Assembly: GCF_037860835.1 (NCBI RefSeq)
Contig: NZ_JBBEOG010000006.1
Location: 150,565 to 214,564 of the forward strand
Source: Aquipuribacter nitratireducens
GTDB taxonomy: Bacteria; Actinomycetota; Actinomycetes; Actinomycetales; JBBAYJ01
Direction of reading: 5' to 3'
DNA: 64,000 nucleotides
Position numbers and translations under genes: made by a program. The notes beneath the pieces were generated by a model. That model saw only the letters and a list, made by a program, of their open reading frames with translations. It was not told the origin of the DNA and did no database searches. This document shows, in pieces, positions 48,855-56,251 of this stretch. Every line of letters starts with the position of its first letter. The first letter of the stretch is position 1.

Positions 48855-49235
48855 ATGAAGCGCTACCTCATCGCCCTCGCCGCCGCCGGCGTCGCGGGCA
48901 CCGTCGTCCTCGGCTCCGCCGCCGCCCTCGGCGTCGACGGTGGGCAGGTCCAGGCCGGCAGCGACAGCACCCTCGCGTGCCAGGACTCGCCGGTCACGCT
49001 CAAGCAGATCTCCGAGCTCGACCCCGCGGTCCCCTTCTCCATCGGCACCCGCGTGAGCGGCGTCTCGGAGGCGTGCGCTGGCAACAACCTCGTCGTCACC
49101 GCCTTCGACGCGGCCGGCGAGCAGGTCGCCCAGTCGACCGTCATCGGCATCGGCTCCGGCGACGTCGTCGCCCGGTACGGCACGAACGTGCCGCTGGCGG
49201 ACATCGAGTCCCTCACCGTCGCCATCGTCAACTGA
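48855..49235 (+). CDS. small secreted protein next to signal peptidase
   Basis: A 126-residue protein. MKRYLIALAAAGVAGTVVLG is a clear signal peptide with an AXA-like SAAALG end, followed directly by GVDGGQVQAGSD. The mature part is about 95 residues, mostly beta-like, with two cysteines (LACQDS, SEACAGNN) that could pair. No family name. AGGAGG precedes ATG 48855. The motif VDGGxVQ after the signal recurs in the protein encoded at 49893, on the other side of the signal peptidase, suggesting both are its substrates. Confidence 0.72.
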   Translation: MKRYLIALAAAGVAGTVVLGSAAALGVDGGQVQAGSDSTLACQDSPVTLKQISELDPAVPFSIGTRVSGVSEACAGNNLVVTAFDAAGEQVAQSTVIGIGSGDVVARYGTNVPLADIESLTVAIVN

Positions 49236-49320
49236 CACGCCCCGGCCGGTGACCCGCCCCACCCCCGGAGCGGGTCACCGGCCGCCGCCGTCCGTCCCGC
49301 CGTCCAGCCAGGAGGTCCGC

Positions 49321-49896
49321 ATGGCCACCGTGCTCGCGCCCGCCCCGCTCGGACGGCACGTCGCCGGTCCCGGCGGCCGGCAGCGGCGCCGGGCGAGCCG
49401 ACGTCGCCTCGTCGCGTGGCTCCTCGTCCTCGTGCTGGCCGCCGGCTGGTTCGTCCTGCTGCGGCCCGTCACGCTCGGCGGCCCGCTCACCCTCGTCCTC
49501 GTGTCGGGGCGGAGCATGGAGCCCGGCATGCACACCGGCGACCTCGCCGTCGTCCACGCCCGCGCGCCGTGGAAGGGCGAGCCGGACGTCGGCGACGTCG
49601 TCGCCTTCCGGGTGCCGCAGGAGGACGGGCGCGGCCCCGTCGTCATCCACCGCATCATCGAGCGCACCGGCGACGACCTCGTGCTGCGCGGCGACAACAA
49701 CGCGTGGGTCGACCCCTGGCCGCTCACGACCGACGACGTCGTCGGCGAGCTCGTCCTCCACAGCCCCGGCGCGGGGGACGTCGTCGAGCTCGTCGCCCGC
49801 CCCGTCAACGCCGCCGCCCTCGTCGCGGCGCTCGTCGCGTTCCTCGTCCTCACCGGCCCGGCCCGGCCCCGCCCCGCCCGGCGGGACGCGCCGTGA
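49321..49896 (+). CDS. signal peptidase I, ER/SipW type (Ser-His)
   Basis: A 191-residue membrane-bound peptidase. One N-terminal helix (RLVAWLLVLVLAAGWFVLLR) and one C-terminal helix (NAAALVAALVAFLVLTGPA) frame the catalytic domain. Ser65 lies in VSGRSMEPGMHTGD and the second catalytic residue is His110 in VVIHRIIERTGDD, where bacterial LepB has Lys; LRGDNNAWVDPW is also present. This Ser-His type resembles SipW and eukaryotic signal peptidases, which often serve a few dedicated neighbours. CAGGAGG lies before ATG 49321. Confidence 0.9.
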   Translation: MATVLAPAPLGRHVAGPGGRQRRRASRRRLVAWLLVLVLAAGWFVLLRPVTLGGPLTLVLVSGRSMEPGMHTGDLAVVHARAPWKGEPDVGDVVAFRVPQEDGRGPVVIHRIIERTGDDLVLRGDNNAWVDPWPLTTDDVVGELVLHSPGAGDVVELVARPVNAAALVAALVAFLVLTGPARPRPARRDAP

Positions 49897-50282
49897 GGTC
49901 GCTGGTCGCCGGCGCCCTCGCCGGTGCCGTCGGCGCCGGGCTGCTCCTCGGCGTCGTGCCCGGGAACGCCGCAGGTCTCGACGTCGACGGTGGTGTCGTC
50001 CAGGTCTTCCGGGCCGACGGCCCCGCCACGGTCCCGCCCGACCCCGCCGAGCCCGACTGCGGGCCGGGGCAGCGGTCGACGCTCCCGGACGTCGCGGTCG
50101 GTCCGCCGTGCGACCGGCCACCCGTCGGCCCGCCACGCCCCACCGACGCCCCGCCGCAGCCGCCGGGCCGCCCGAGCGACCGGCCTCGTGGCGCGGCTGT
50201 CACCGCACCGGCCCCGCCCCACGCGCCCGAGCCGACCGCGGAGCCGTCCGCCGAGCCGACGGTGGCCCCGGCGACGCCCTGA
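49893..50282 (+). CDS. secreted Pro-rich hypothetical protein
   Basis: A 129-residue protein. SLVAGALAGAVGAGLLLGVV is a signal peptide or anchor, ending PGNAAGLDVDGGVVQVFRAD; the rest is a Pro-rich, probably unstructured region (PPVGPPRPTDAPPQPPGRP) with a PEPTAEPSAEPTVAP tail typical of cell-wall-spanning or glycosylated segments. GTG 49893 overlaps the signal peptidase stop by 4 nt. The VDGGVVQ motif right after the signal matches the protein at 48855. Confidence 0.65.
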   Translation: MRSLVAGALAGAVGAGLLLGVVPGNAAGLDVDGGVVQVFRADGPATVPPDPAEPDCGPGQRSTLPDVAVGPPCDRPPVGPPRPTDAPPQPPGRPSDRPRGAAVTAPAPPHAPEPTAEPSAEPTVAPATP

Positions 50283-50285
50283 CGC

Positions 50286-51959
50286 CTACGCGAGCGAGTC
50301 GGCCGCCAGCGCGTCGAGGACGACGTCCGGGTTCTCCCGCTCGATGCGCTGCAGCCGCCAGCGGTCCGGGAACAGCGCGAAGACGTCTCCGTCGAGGCTG
50401 CGGAGCACCTCGACCCCGGGGACGGCGTCGAGCAGCGGGGCGTGCTCGGCGGTCGTGCGCCGGGCGATCGAGTACGGCAGCGGCTCGAGCAGCACCTCGC
50501 AGCCGAACTCCCCCGCCATGCGGTGCTGGACCACGTCGAACTGCATGGGCCCGACGGCCGCGAGGACCGGCGCGGGCTCACCGCGGAGGTCCGAGCGCAG
50601 CGTCTGCACCACGCCCTCGTGGTGGAGCTCGGTGATCCCGCGCTGGAACTGCTTGTACCGGCCGAGGTCCTTCGCCCGGCAGACGGCGAAGTGCTCGGGC
50701 GCGAACGTCGGGATCGGCGGGTAGGCGACCTTGCGGCCGGCGTAGAGCGTGTCGCCGACGCGGACCCCGGTCGCGTTGACGATCGCGACGACGTCGCCGG
50801 GCCACGCGTCCTCGACGCCGGTGCGGGACCCGCCGAAGACGCGGTGCGCGTACTTCGTCCCCACCGGCTTGCCCGTCCGGGCGTTGAGCACGGTCTCGCC
50901 GCGCTGGAAGCGGCCGCTGCTCACGCGGATGAACGCGACGTGGTCGCGGTGGGCGGCGTCCATGCCCGCCTGGACCTTGAACACCTGGCCGCTGAAGGCG
51001 TCCCCCACCGACCGGACGCCGCCGTCCTGGGCGGGCCGGTCCGCCGGGGGCGGCGCGGTGTCGACGAGGAGGTCGAGGAGCTGCTCGACGCCGCGGTTGA
51101 GCACCGCCGCGGCGAACATGACGGGCGTGGTGCGCCCGGCCCGGAACGACGCCTCGTCGTGGGGGCCGTTGCTGTCGAGGACGAGCTCGACCTCCTCCTG
51201 GGCGGTGGTGAGGACCTCACCGTCGCGGGCCAGGCCCTCCTCCAGCGACAGCGGCGTCCACGTCGTCCTCGTGGCGCCGCCGCTGCCCTCGTCGAAGGCG
51301 ATGTACGCCGCGTCGGGGGCCGTGCCGGGGCGCAGGTCGAGGAGGCCGCGGAAGTCGCCGCCGATCCCGACCGGCCACAGCACCGGGGTAGGTGTCATGC
51401 CCGTGACCTCGGCGAACTCGTCGAGCAGCTCGAGGGCCTCGCGGCCGGGCCGGTCCCACTTGTTGACGACGGTGACGATGGGCAGTCCACGCAGGCGGCA
51501 CACCTCGAACAGCTTGACCGTCTGCCGCTCCATGCCCTTGGCGGCGTCGACGAGCATGACGGCGGAGTCGACGGCCGTGAGCACGCGGTAGGTGTCCTCG
51601 GAGAAGTCGGCGTGTCCCGGGGTGTCGAGCAGGTTGACGACGCGGTCGCGGTAGGTGAACTGCAGGGCCGCGGAGGTGATGGAGATGCCGCGGGCCTTCT
51701 CCATCTCCAGCCAGTCCGACACGACGCCCCGGCGACCGCCCTTGCCCTGGACGATGCCGGCCTGGCCGATCGCGCCGCCGTGGAGCGCGAGGGCCTCGGT
51801 CAACGTCGACTTGCCGGCGTCGGGGTGGGAGATGACGGCGAAGGTGCGGCGCCGCGACGCCGCCTCGCGCGGGGCGGTGTCGTCCGGGTCCGCGGCGGGA
51901 ACCGTCCCGTCGGTCGTCCCGGTGCTCGCCGGGGTCGTCATGGGGGTCGTCGTGGCCAT
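50286..51959 (-). CDS. prfC: peptide chain release factor 3
   Basis: A 557-residue translational GTPase. FAVISHPDAGKSTLTEAL is the G1 loop, GISITSAALQF switch I, LLDTPGHADFSEDTYRVLT the G3 region and NKWDRPGREALELLDE G4; the C-terminal YIAFDEG... and HYHEGV-like ELHHEGVVQTLRSDL regions fit RF3 rather than EF-G. RF3 recycles RF1/RF2 from ribosomes. ATG 51959 is preceded by a TACCCT box with 8 nt spacing, so the mRNA is probably leaderless; GTG 51965 would add two residues. Confidence 0.94.
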   Translation of the reverse strand: MATTTPMTTPASTGTTDGTVPAADPDDTAPREAASRRRTFAVISHPDAGKSTLTEALALHGGAIGQAGIVQGKGGRRGVVSDWLEMEKARGISITSAALQFTYRDRVVNLLDTPGHADFSEDTYRVLTAVDSAVMLVDAAKGMERQTVKLFEVCRLRGLPIVTVVNKWDRPGREALELLDEFAEVTGMTPTPVLWPVGIGGDFRGLLDLRPGTAPDAAYIAFDEGSGGATRTTWTPLSLEEGLARDGEVLTTAQEEVELVLDSNGPHDEASFRAGRTTPVMFAAAVLNRGVEQLLDLLVDTAPPPADRPAQDGGVRSVGDAFSGQVFKVQAGMDAAHRDHVAFIRVSSGRFQRGETVLNARTGKPVGTKYAHRVFGGSRTGVEDAWPGDVVAIVNATGVRVGDTLYAGRKVAYPPIPTFAPEHFAVCRAKDLGRYKQFQRGITELHHEGVVQTLRSDLRGEPAPVLAAVGPMQFDVVQHRMAGEFGCEVLLEPLPYSIARRTTAEHAPLLDAVPGVEVLRSLDGDVFALFPDRWRLQRIERENPDVVLDALAADSLA

Positions 51960-52094
51960 CAGCACCGAGGGTACGGGGCCGAAATCCCCGTCGGGACGGC
52001 GCGCGATGGCCCGCTCGGCGGCCCGGAAGCCCTACGGTGGCCGACGGACACGCCACCGACGCCGCCCCGACGGGCGGCCCGACATGGAGGACAC

Positions 52095-52373
52095 ATGAAC
52101 CGCAAGGACCTCATCAGCGCCGTCGCCGACAAGAGCGGCGTCACCCAGGCGGACGCCGACAAGGTGCTCGCCGCCTTCCAGGACGTCGTCTTCGACGTCG
52201 TCGCCAAGGGCGACGAGAAGCTGACCCTGCCCGGCTTCCTCACCTTCGAGCAGGGCTCCCGCGCCGCCCGCGAGGGGCGCAACCCCGCCACCGGCGAGAC
52301 CATCCAGATCCCCGCGTCGAAGACCGCGAAGGTCACCGCGGGCAGCAAGCTGAAGGCCGCCGCCGCCGGCTGA
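52095..52373 (+). CDS. HU-family DNA-binding protein
   Basis: A 92-residue HU/IHF fold protein: MNRKDLISAVADKSGVTQAD, helix AFQDVVFDVVAKGDEKLTLP, then GFLTFEQGSRAAREGRNPAT and GETIQIPASKTAKVTAGSKL. It lacks the Lys/Ala-rich tail of mycobacterial HupB. It compacts and bends the chromosome. TACGGT at about 52033-52038 is a candidate -10; GGAGG lies 7 nt before ATG 52095. A strong terminator follows. Confidence 0.95.
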   Translation: MNRKDLISAVADKSGVTQADADKVLAAFQDVVFDVVAKGDEKLTLPGFLTFEQGSRAAREGRNPATGETIQIPASKTAKVTAGSKLKAAAAG

Positions 52374-52387
52374 GCCCACGCACCCCT

Positions 52388-52424
52388 CGACGGGCCGCGG
52401 ACGCACGACGTCCGCGGCCCGTCG
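52388..52424 (+). terminator. terminator after HU gene
   Basis: A perfect 16-bp stem, CGACGGGCCGCGGACG with its complement, around the loop CACGA, 14 nt after the HU stop. It is a strong hairpin without a U-tract. Confidence 0.8.
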
Positions 52425-52454
52425 TGCTCGACCGTTGTGCTGGACCCGTTGGGC

Positions 52455-53336
52455 TCAGACCGCCGCGGGGACGTCCCACCGGCGGGCGTCGTCGAGGGCG
52501 AGCGCCAGCCGCGAGACGGCGCTGGCCGCGAGGACGGCGGGGCGCTCCTGCAGCCACGGCAGCAGGTCGGGCTCGGCGAGGACGACCGTCCCGGGCGCCG
52601 GGTGACGGACCTCGACGCCACGGCTCCCGGCGAGCACGAGGACGGCCTGCACCGGGGGCCGGCGCGCCGTCCCGGCGGAGGCGTCGCCGACCGCACCGGC
52701 GACGGCCTGCTCGACGACCCGCTCGACCGCGTCGGCGCGACGGCGGGCGTCGCGCACGTACGTCTTCGGCTGACCGCCGACCCGCAGCCGGTCGGCGTCG
52801 AGCCAGGCCCGGGTGCCGGGGTGGCAGCGGGTGGTGACGGCGACGACGCCGGCCGGGCCGACGACGAGGTGGTCGACGAGCGAGCCGCCCTCGAGGGGGA
52901 CCCCGTGCCACACGTGCCAGCCCGTGCCGAGGGTCGCGAGCCGGAGCCCGACGAGGCGCTGCCCGTGCGCGGCCTGCAGCCACGGGAGCGCGTCCTGCGG
53001 CGGGCGCCTGCGCCGCGACGTCGGGGCGAGGTCGAGCAGGGCGCGGGCGCGACGGGCGGCGGGCGCCCCGGCCGCGGTGGCGGCGAGCGACGGCACGCGC
53101 TCGGCGTCGGGGACCTGACGGGGGCCGACGACGTGGAGGCGACCGGTGGTCGGCAGCGGGCGCCGTCGCAGCGGGCTCGTGCGTCGCACCCAGTCGTCGA
53201 CCGCGGCCCGCACCACGGACTCCGCGCCCGGGGCGCTCTCGCCCGCACCGGTGACGAGGTCGTACCAGCCGACGGGTCGCCCGGCCCTGCTCACGTAGAG
53301 CCGGTCGCGCCGGCGCACCGTCGTGGTCGCTGCCAT
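52455..53336 (-). CDS. NERD-like nuclease-related domain protein
   Basis: A 293-residue protein. Residues about 120-225 contain a NERD-type core: RLATLGTGWHVWHGVPLEGG, SLVDHLVVGPAGVVAVTTRC, then HPGTRAWLDADRLRVGG, matching the D-H-(L/I)-V-x-G-P-x-G-V pattern. NERD proteins resemble restriction-type nucleases; the Lys usually after the second strand (xTK) is Arg here (TTR), so activity is uncertain. The remaining parts have no recognised domain. ATG 53336. Function unknown, probably nucleic-acid related. Confidence 0.65.
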   Translation of the reverse strand: MAATTTVRRRDRLYVSRAGRPVGWYDLVTGAGESAPGAESVVRAAVDDWVRRTSPLRRRPLPTTGRLHVVGPRQVPDAERVPSLAATAAGAPAARRARALLDLAPTSRRRRPPQDALPWLQAAHGQRLVGLRLATLGTGWHVWHGVPLEGGSLVDHLVVGPAGVVAVTTRCHPGTRAWLDADRLRVGGQPKTYVRDARRRADAVERVVEQAVAGAVGDASAGTARRPPVQAVLVLAGSRGVEVRHPAPGTVVLAEPDLLPWLQERPAVLAASAVSRLALALDDARRWDVPAAV

Positions 53337-53391
53337 GCGCGGTGGATCGGCACGTCGCCGCCGGCAGTTGAGCCTCGGCCGCCTGCCGGGC

Positions 53392-54339
53392 TCAGGGCAC
53401 GTAGCGCTCGCTGCGGAGGAAGTCGAGGACCAGCCGCGCGAGGGACCTGGGCGCGTGGGACGGGACCCAGTGGTCGACCCCGACGAGCTTCTCGTACCGC
53501 CAGGTCCCGGCGACGTGACGACGGCTGGCCGTCATCTGCCGCTCGACGAGGGCCGGGTCCCGCGTCGACCACACGCCCATCACCGGGCACGTCACCTCGT
53601 GGCGGCGCGCGGGCCGGCCCGTGACCGCCGCGTCGGGGCGTGGCCCCGTCGTCGCGCCCCGCGGGAGCCGCCACGGCAGGCGGATGTTGGCGCGGTACCA
53701 GGCGAGCGCGGCGGTGAGGCGGCCCGGCCGGGACAGGTCGGCGAGCTGTCGCTGCAGGTCCGGGTCGTCGCCCGGGTGGGCGCCGTCCCACCCGCCGCGG
53801 CGCAGGGCCCACCAGCTCCGTCGGGGGAGAAGGCGCTCCGCGAGCCCGGGGACGAGGAAGAGCCACACGTAGAGCCCCCGCACCAGCTGGGCCGGTCCCC
53901 CGGCGGCGCGGGCGCGGGGGTGGCCGACGCTGACGGCGACGAGCGCCGCGGTCCGGTCGGGGTGGGCGGCCGCGAAGGACCAGCCGAGGACCGACCCCCA
54001 GTCGTGACCGACGACGGCGGCCTGCCGGACGCCGCGGTCGTCGAGGACGGCGACGACGTCGGCCCGCAGCCGGGACAGCCGGTAGGCGTCGACGTCGGCC
54101 GGCGCGTCGCTGTCGCCGTACCCGCGCAGGTCCGGGGCCAGGACGCGGTAGCCCGCCCCCGCGAGGGCCGGGACGAGGTGCCGCCAGGAGCGCCGTGAGT
54201 CCGGGAAGCCGTGGAGCAGGAGGACGGCGGGCCCGTCCGACGGGCCCGCCTCGGTGACGACGAGCCGCACACCGTCGGCGTCGACCACCCGCTCGTGCTC
54301 CGTCGGCCGTCCGGTCCCGCTCACGTCGTCGCCCGCCAC
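53392..54339 (-). CDS. alpha/beta hydrolase, epoxide hydrolase-like
   Basis: A 315-residue hydrolase. AVLLLHGFPDSRRSWRHLVP gives the HGFPxS oxyanion loop, APDLRGYGDSDAP the second motif, and AAVVGHDWGSVLGWSFA the nucleophile elbow with Asp (HDWG), typical of soluble epoxide hydrolases; the catalytic His is in VGVDHWVPSHAP. Substrate unknown. GTG 54339 has CACGAT 6 nt upstream but lies inside a hairpin; GTG 54324 is the alternative start and would keep the hydrolase domain intact. Confidence 0.83.
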   Translation of the reverse strand: MAGDDVSGTGRPTEHERVVDADGVRLVVTEAGPSDGPAVLLLHGFPDSRRSWRHLVPALAGAGYRVLAPDLRGYGDSDAPADVDAYRLSRLRADVVAVLDDRGVRQAAVVGHDWGSVLGWSFAAAHPDRTAALVAVSVGHPRARAAGGPAQLVRGLYVWLFLVPGLAERLLPRRSWWALRRGGWDGAHPGDDPDLQRQLADLSRPGRLTAALAWYRANIRLPWRLPRGATTGPRPDAAVTGRPARRHEVTCPVMGVWSTRDPALVERQMTASRRHVAGTWRYEKLVGVDHWVPSHAPRSLARLVLDFLRSERYVP

Positions 54340-54361
54340 GAGGCCATCGTGGCGGGCGACG
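54327..54361 (-). terminator. 15-bp inverted repeat between secreted-protein gene and epoxide hydrolase gene
   Basis: CGTCGCCCGCCACGA (54327-54341) and its exact complement (54347-54361) surround GGCCA. It lies 10 nt after the stop of the upstream minus-strand gene and includes the likely start of the hydrolase. It may be a terminator, an attenuator, or a translation-blocking stem. Confidence 0.6.
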
Positions 54362-54370
54362 TCGGTGGTG

Positions 54371-55084
54371 TCAGCCGGTGGGGCGGCCGCCCTTCCCGGG
54401 GGTCTCCGCCTTGGCCGGCTTCGCGGCCTTGGCGGGCGTCGAGGCCTTAGCGGGCTTGTCGGCCTTCGCGGGCTTGTCGGCCTTCGCGGGCTTGTCGGCC
54501 TTCGCGGGCTTGTCGGCCTCGGCGGGTGTGCCGGTCTTCGCAGGCTCAGCCGGCTTCTGCGACGGCTTGTCCGCGGGACCCTGCGCCGCACGCTTCGTGG
54601 CGACGACCTCCTCGCAGTACGCCGCCACACCGTCCTCGCCGCCCGCCGCGGTCTCGAGCGCAACCCGTGCCTCGCCCTGACCGAGGCCGCCGTTGCCCCA
54701 CGCCGTGCAGAGCCCGAACGCTGCCGGACCGGTCGCGTCGGGACCTGCCTCCTCGGACTCCTCGGACTCCTCGGACTCCTCGTCCTCGACGCTCGGCACC
54801 GCGGACGGCTCCCCGCTCGGCAGCACCGACGGCTCCTCGCTCGGCTCGCCGCTCGGGAGGACCGACGGCTCCTCGCTCGGCTCGCCGCTCGGGAGGACCG
54901 ACGGCTCCTCGCTCGGCAGCACCGACGGCTCGCCGCTCGGGACCGCTGTCGCCGTCGCGGTCGCGTCGGGCTCCTCCACGAGCGGGTCGGCGAGCTGGGC
55001 GGAGGCGACGAGCGTGCCGGTGAGCACGAGCACGCCGGCGGCCGCGAGGGCGGCGTTGGTCGAGAGGATGCGGCGGATCGCCAT
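54371..55084 (-). CDS. secreted repeat-rich protein (Pro/Ser/Glu and Lys/Ala repeats)
   Basis: A 237-residue protein. MAIRRILSTNAALAAAGVLV... is a signal peptide ending near VASAQLADP. Residues about 45-95 are 12-residue repeats (LPSGEPSEEPSV), then an acidic run EDEESEESEESEE. A short folded domain (AFGLCTAWGNGGLGQGEARV ... VAAYCEEV; two Cys) is followed by a basic Lys/Ala/Pro tail of KADKPA units. The charge pattern, acidic then basic, resembles cell-wall- or polyanion-binding secreted proteins. The central CxAW...AYC module is conserved in actinobacterial secreted proteins. Function unknown. Confidence 0.75.
   Translation of the reverse strand: MAIRRILSTNAALAAAGVLVLTGTLVASAQLADPLVEEPDATATATAVPSGEPSVLPSEEPSVLPSGEPSEEPSVLPSGEPSEEPSVLPSGEPSAVPSVEDEESEESEESEEAGPDATGPAAFGLCTAWGNGGLGQGEARVALETAAGGEDGVAAYCEEVVATKRAAQGPADKPSQKPAEPAKTGTPAEADKPAKADKPAKADKPAKADKPAKASTPAKAAKPAKAETPGKGGRPTG
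54451..54522. repeat. 18-bp tandem repeat, four units
   Basis: Four units of CGGGCTTGTCGGCCTTCG (the last imperfect) encode the KADKPA repeats of the minus-strand secreted protein. Such tandem DNA can change copy number by slippage. Confidence 0.9.
54809..54948. repeat. 36-bp tandem repeat region
   Basis: Two identical 36-bp units (54845-54880 and 54881-54916) flanked by diverged copies encode the LPSGEPSEEPSV repeats of the secreted protein. The identity of neighbouring units suggests recent duplication. Confidence 0.88.
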
Positions 55085-55205
55085 GGGTCACTCCTGCGCT
55101 CGGGGGCCGTGACGGCCCGGTCACGCAGAGCATCGACGGGGGTGGTGGTCCCGTTACGCGGCGAACGGGTGACCCTCCCGGCCTCCCGCCGCGGGCTGTC
55201 AGGTG

Positions 55206-56129
55206 TCAGGTGCGCGGCACCTGCACGACGTCGTAGGTCGTCGTCGGGGTCGGCACCGTGCCGAACCGCGCGTTGACGGCCCACAGGCGGCCCGCGGCGA
55301 ACGTCACGGTCGTCGGGACGTCGAAGGCGATACTCGTCAGCTCGTCGACCACCCGGCCGGCGTCGAGGTCGCCGTCGAGCCGGATCTCCGTCACGACCTC
55401 GTCCTGGTTGCGCACCGCCCACAGCGTCCGCCCCTGGAGGAAGAGACCGTCGCCGTTGACGAGCGTCGCCCCGCCGAGGTCGACCGTCTGCGTGGACCCG
55501 GTCGCCGGGTCGACTCGGAACAGGAGCCCCGTGGCGCTCTGCACGACGAGCAGGCTGCGACCCGACGGGTCCGCCACCACGCCGTTGGCGTTGAAGCCGG
55601 CGACGTACTGCAGGTCCCCGCTCAGCGGCAGCACCGACGCCTGGCCCCCGAGGTCGCCGTCCGGGGTGGGCACCACGACGAGCTGCTGGACGGCGGAGTC
55701 GGTGACGTAGACGGCGTCCCGGGTGACGGCGACGTCGTTGAGGAAGCCGGTGCCGCCGGGTGCGTACACGGCGAGCAGAGCACCGGTGCCGGCGTCGTAC
55801 ACCCGGACCTCGCCGGTGGCGCCACCCGCGACCCACAGCCGGTCCGTGCGCTCGTCGTACTCCACGCCGACCGCGACCCGGCCGGGCTCGCCCTGGACGA
55901 GCAGGCTGCCCTCGCCCGTGCGGGCGTCACCGCTCCACACCGCCCCGTCGGCGAGGGACCCGACGTACAGCGTCGTGCCGCGGCCCGCCTCGATGCCCTC
56001 CGGCTGGAAACCGTCGGGCAGGGCGATGGTGTCGGGGAACGCCCCCGGGGACGCGGTGGCGGGTGCCGCAGCTCCGGCCGCCGCCACGGCGGCGGCGAGG
56101 GCGGTCGCGAGGACGAGGGTGGGGCGCAC
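55206..56129 (-). CDS. secreted ScyD/ScyE-like beta-propeller protein
   Basis: A 307-residue exported protein with a signal peptide (LATALAAAVAAAGAAAPATAS). The mature part is a six-bladed propeller with repeating blades such as LPDGFQPEGIEAGRGTTLYV, GVEYDERTDRLWVAGG, GFNANGVVADPSGRSLLVVQ and GDGLFLQGRTLWAVRN, as in SMP-30/ScyD/ScyE proteins. The SMP-30 lactonases bind Ca2+; extracellular relatives are mostly uncharacterised. GTG 56129 has GGAGGAACC directly upstream. Confidence 0.83.
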   Translation of the reverse strand: MRPTLVLATALAAAVAAAGAAAPATASPGAFPDTIALPDGFQPEGIEAGRGTTLYVGSLADGAVWSGDARTGEGSLLVQGEPGRVAVGVEYDERTDRLWVAGGATGEVRVYDAGTGALLAVYAPGGTGFLNDVAVTRDAVYVTDSAVQQLVVVPTPDGDLGGQASVLPLSGDLQYVAGFNANGVVADPSGRSLLVVQSATGLLFRVDPATGSTQTVDLGGATLVNGDGLFLQGRTLWAVRNQDEVVTEIRLDGDLDAGRVVDELTSIAFDVPTTVTFAAGRLWAVNARFGTVPTPTTTYDVVQVPRT

Positions 56130-56251
56130 GGTTCCTCCGGTGTCGGCGGGACGGGGTCCGGTCGATCCTCACCCGGACGACCCGCCGCTGCCACCGCGCA
56201 GGCGCTTCCTCAGGCCCGCTCGACCACGGCCGATAGACGGAGGAGGAGGAG

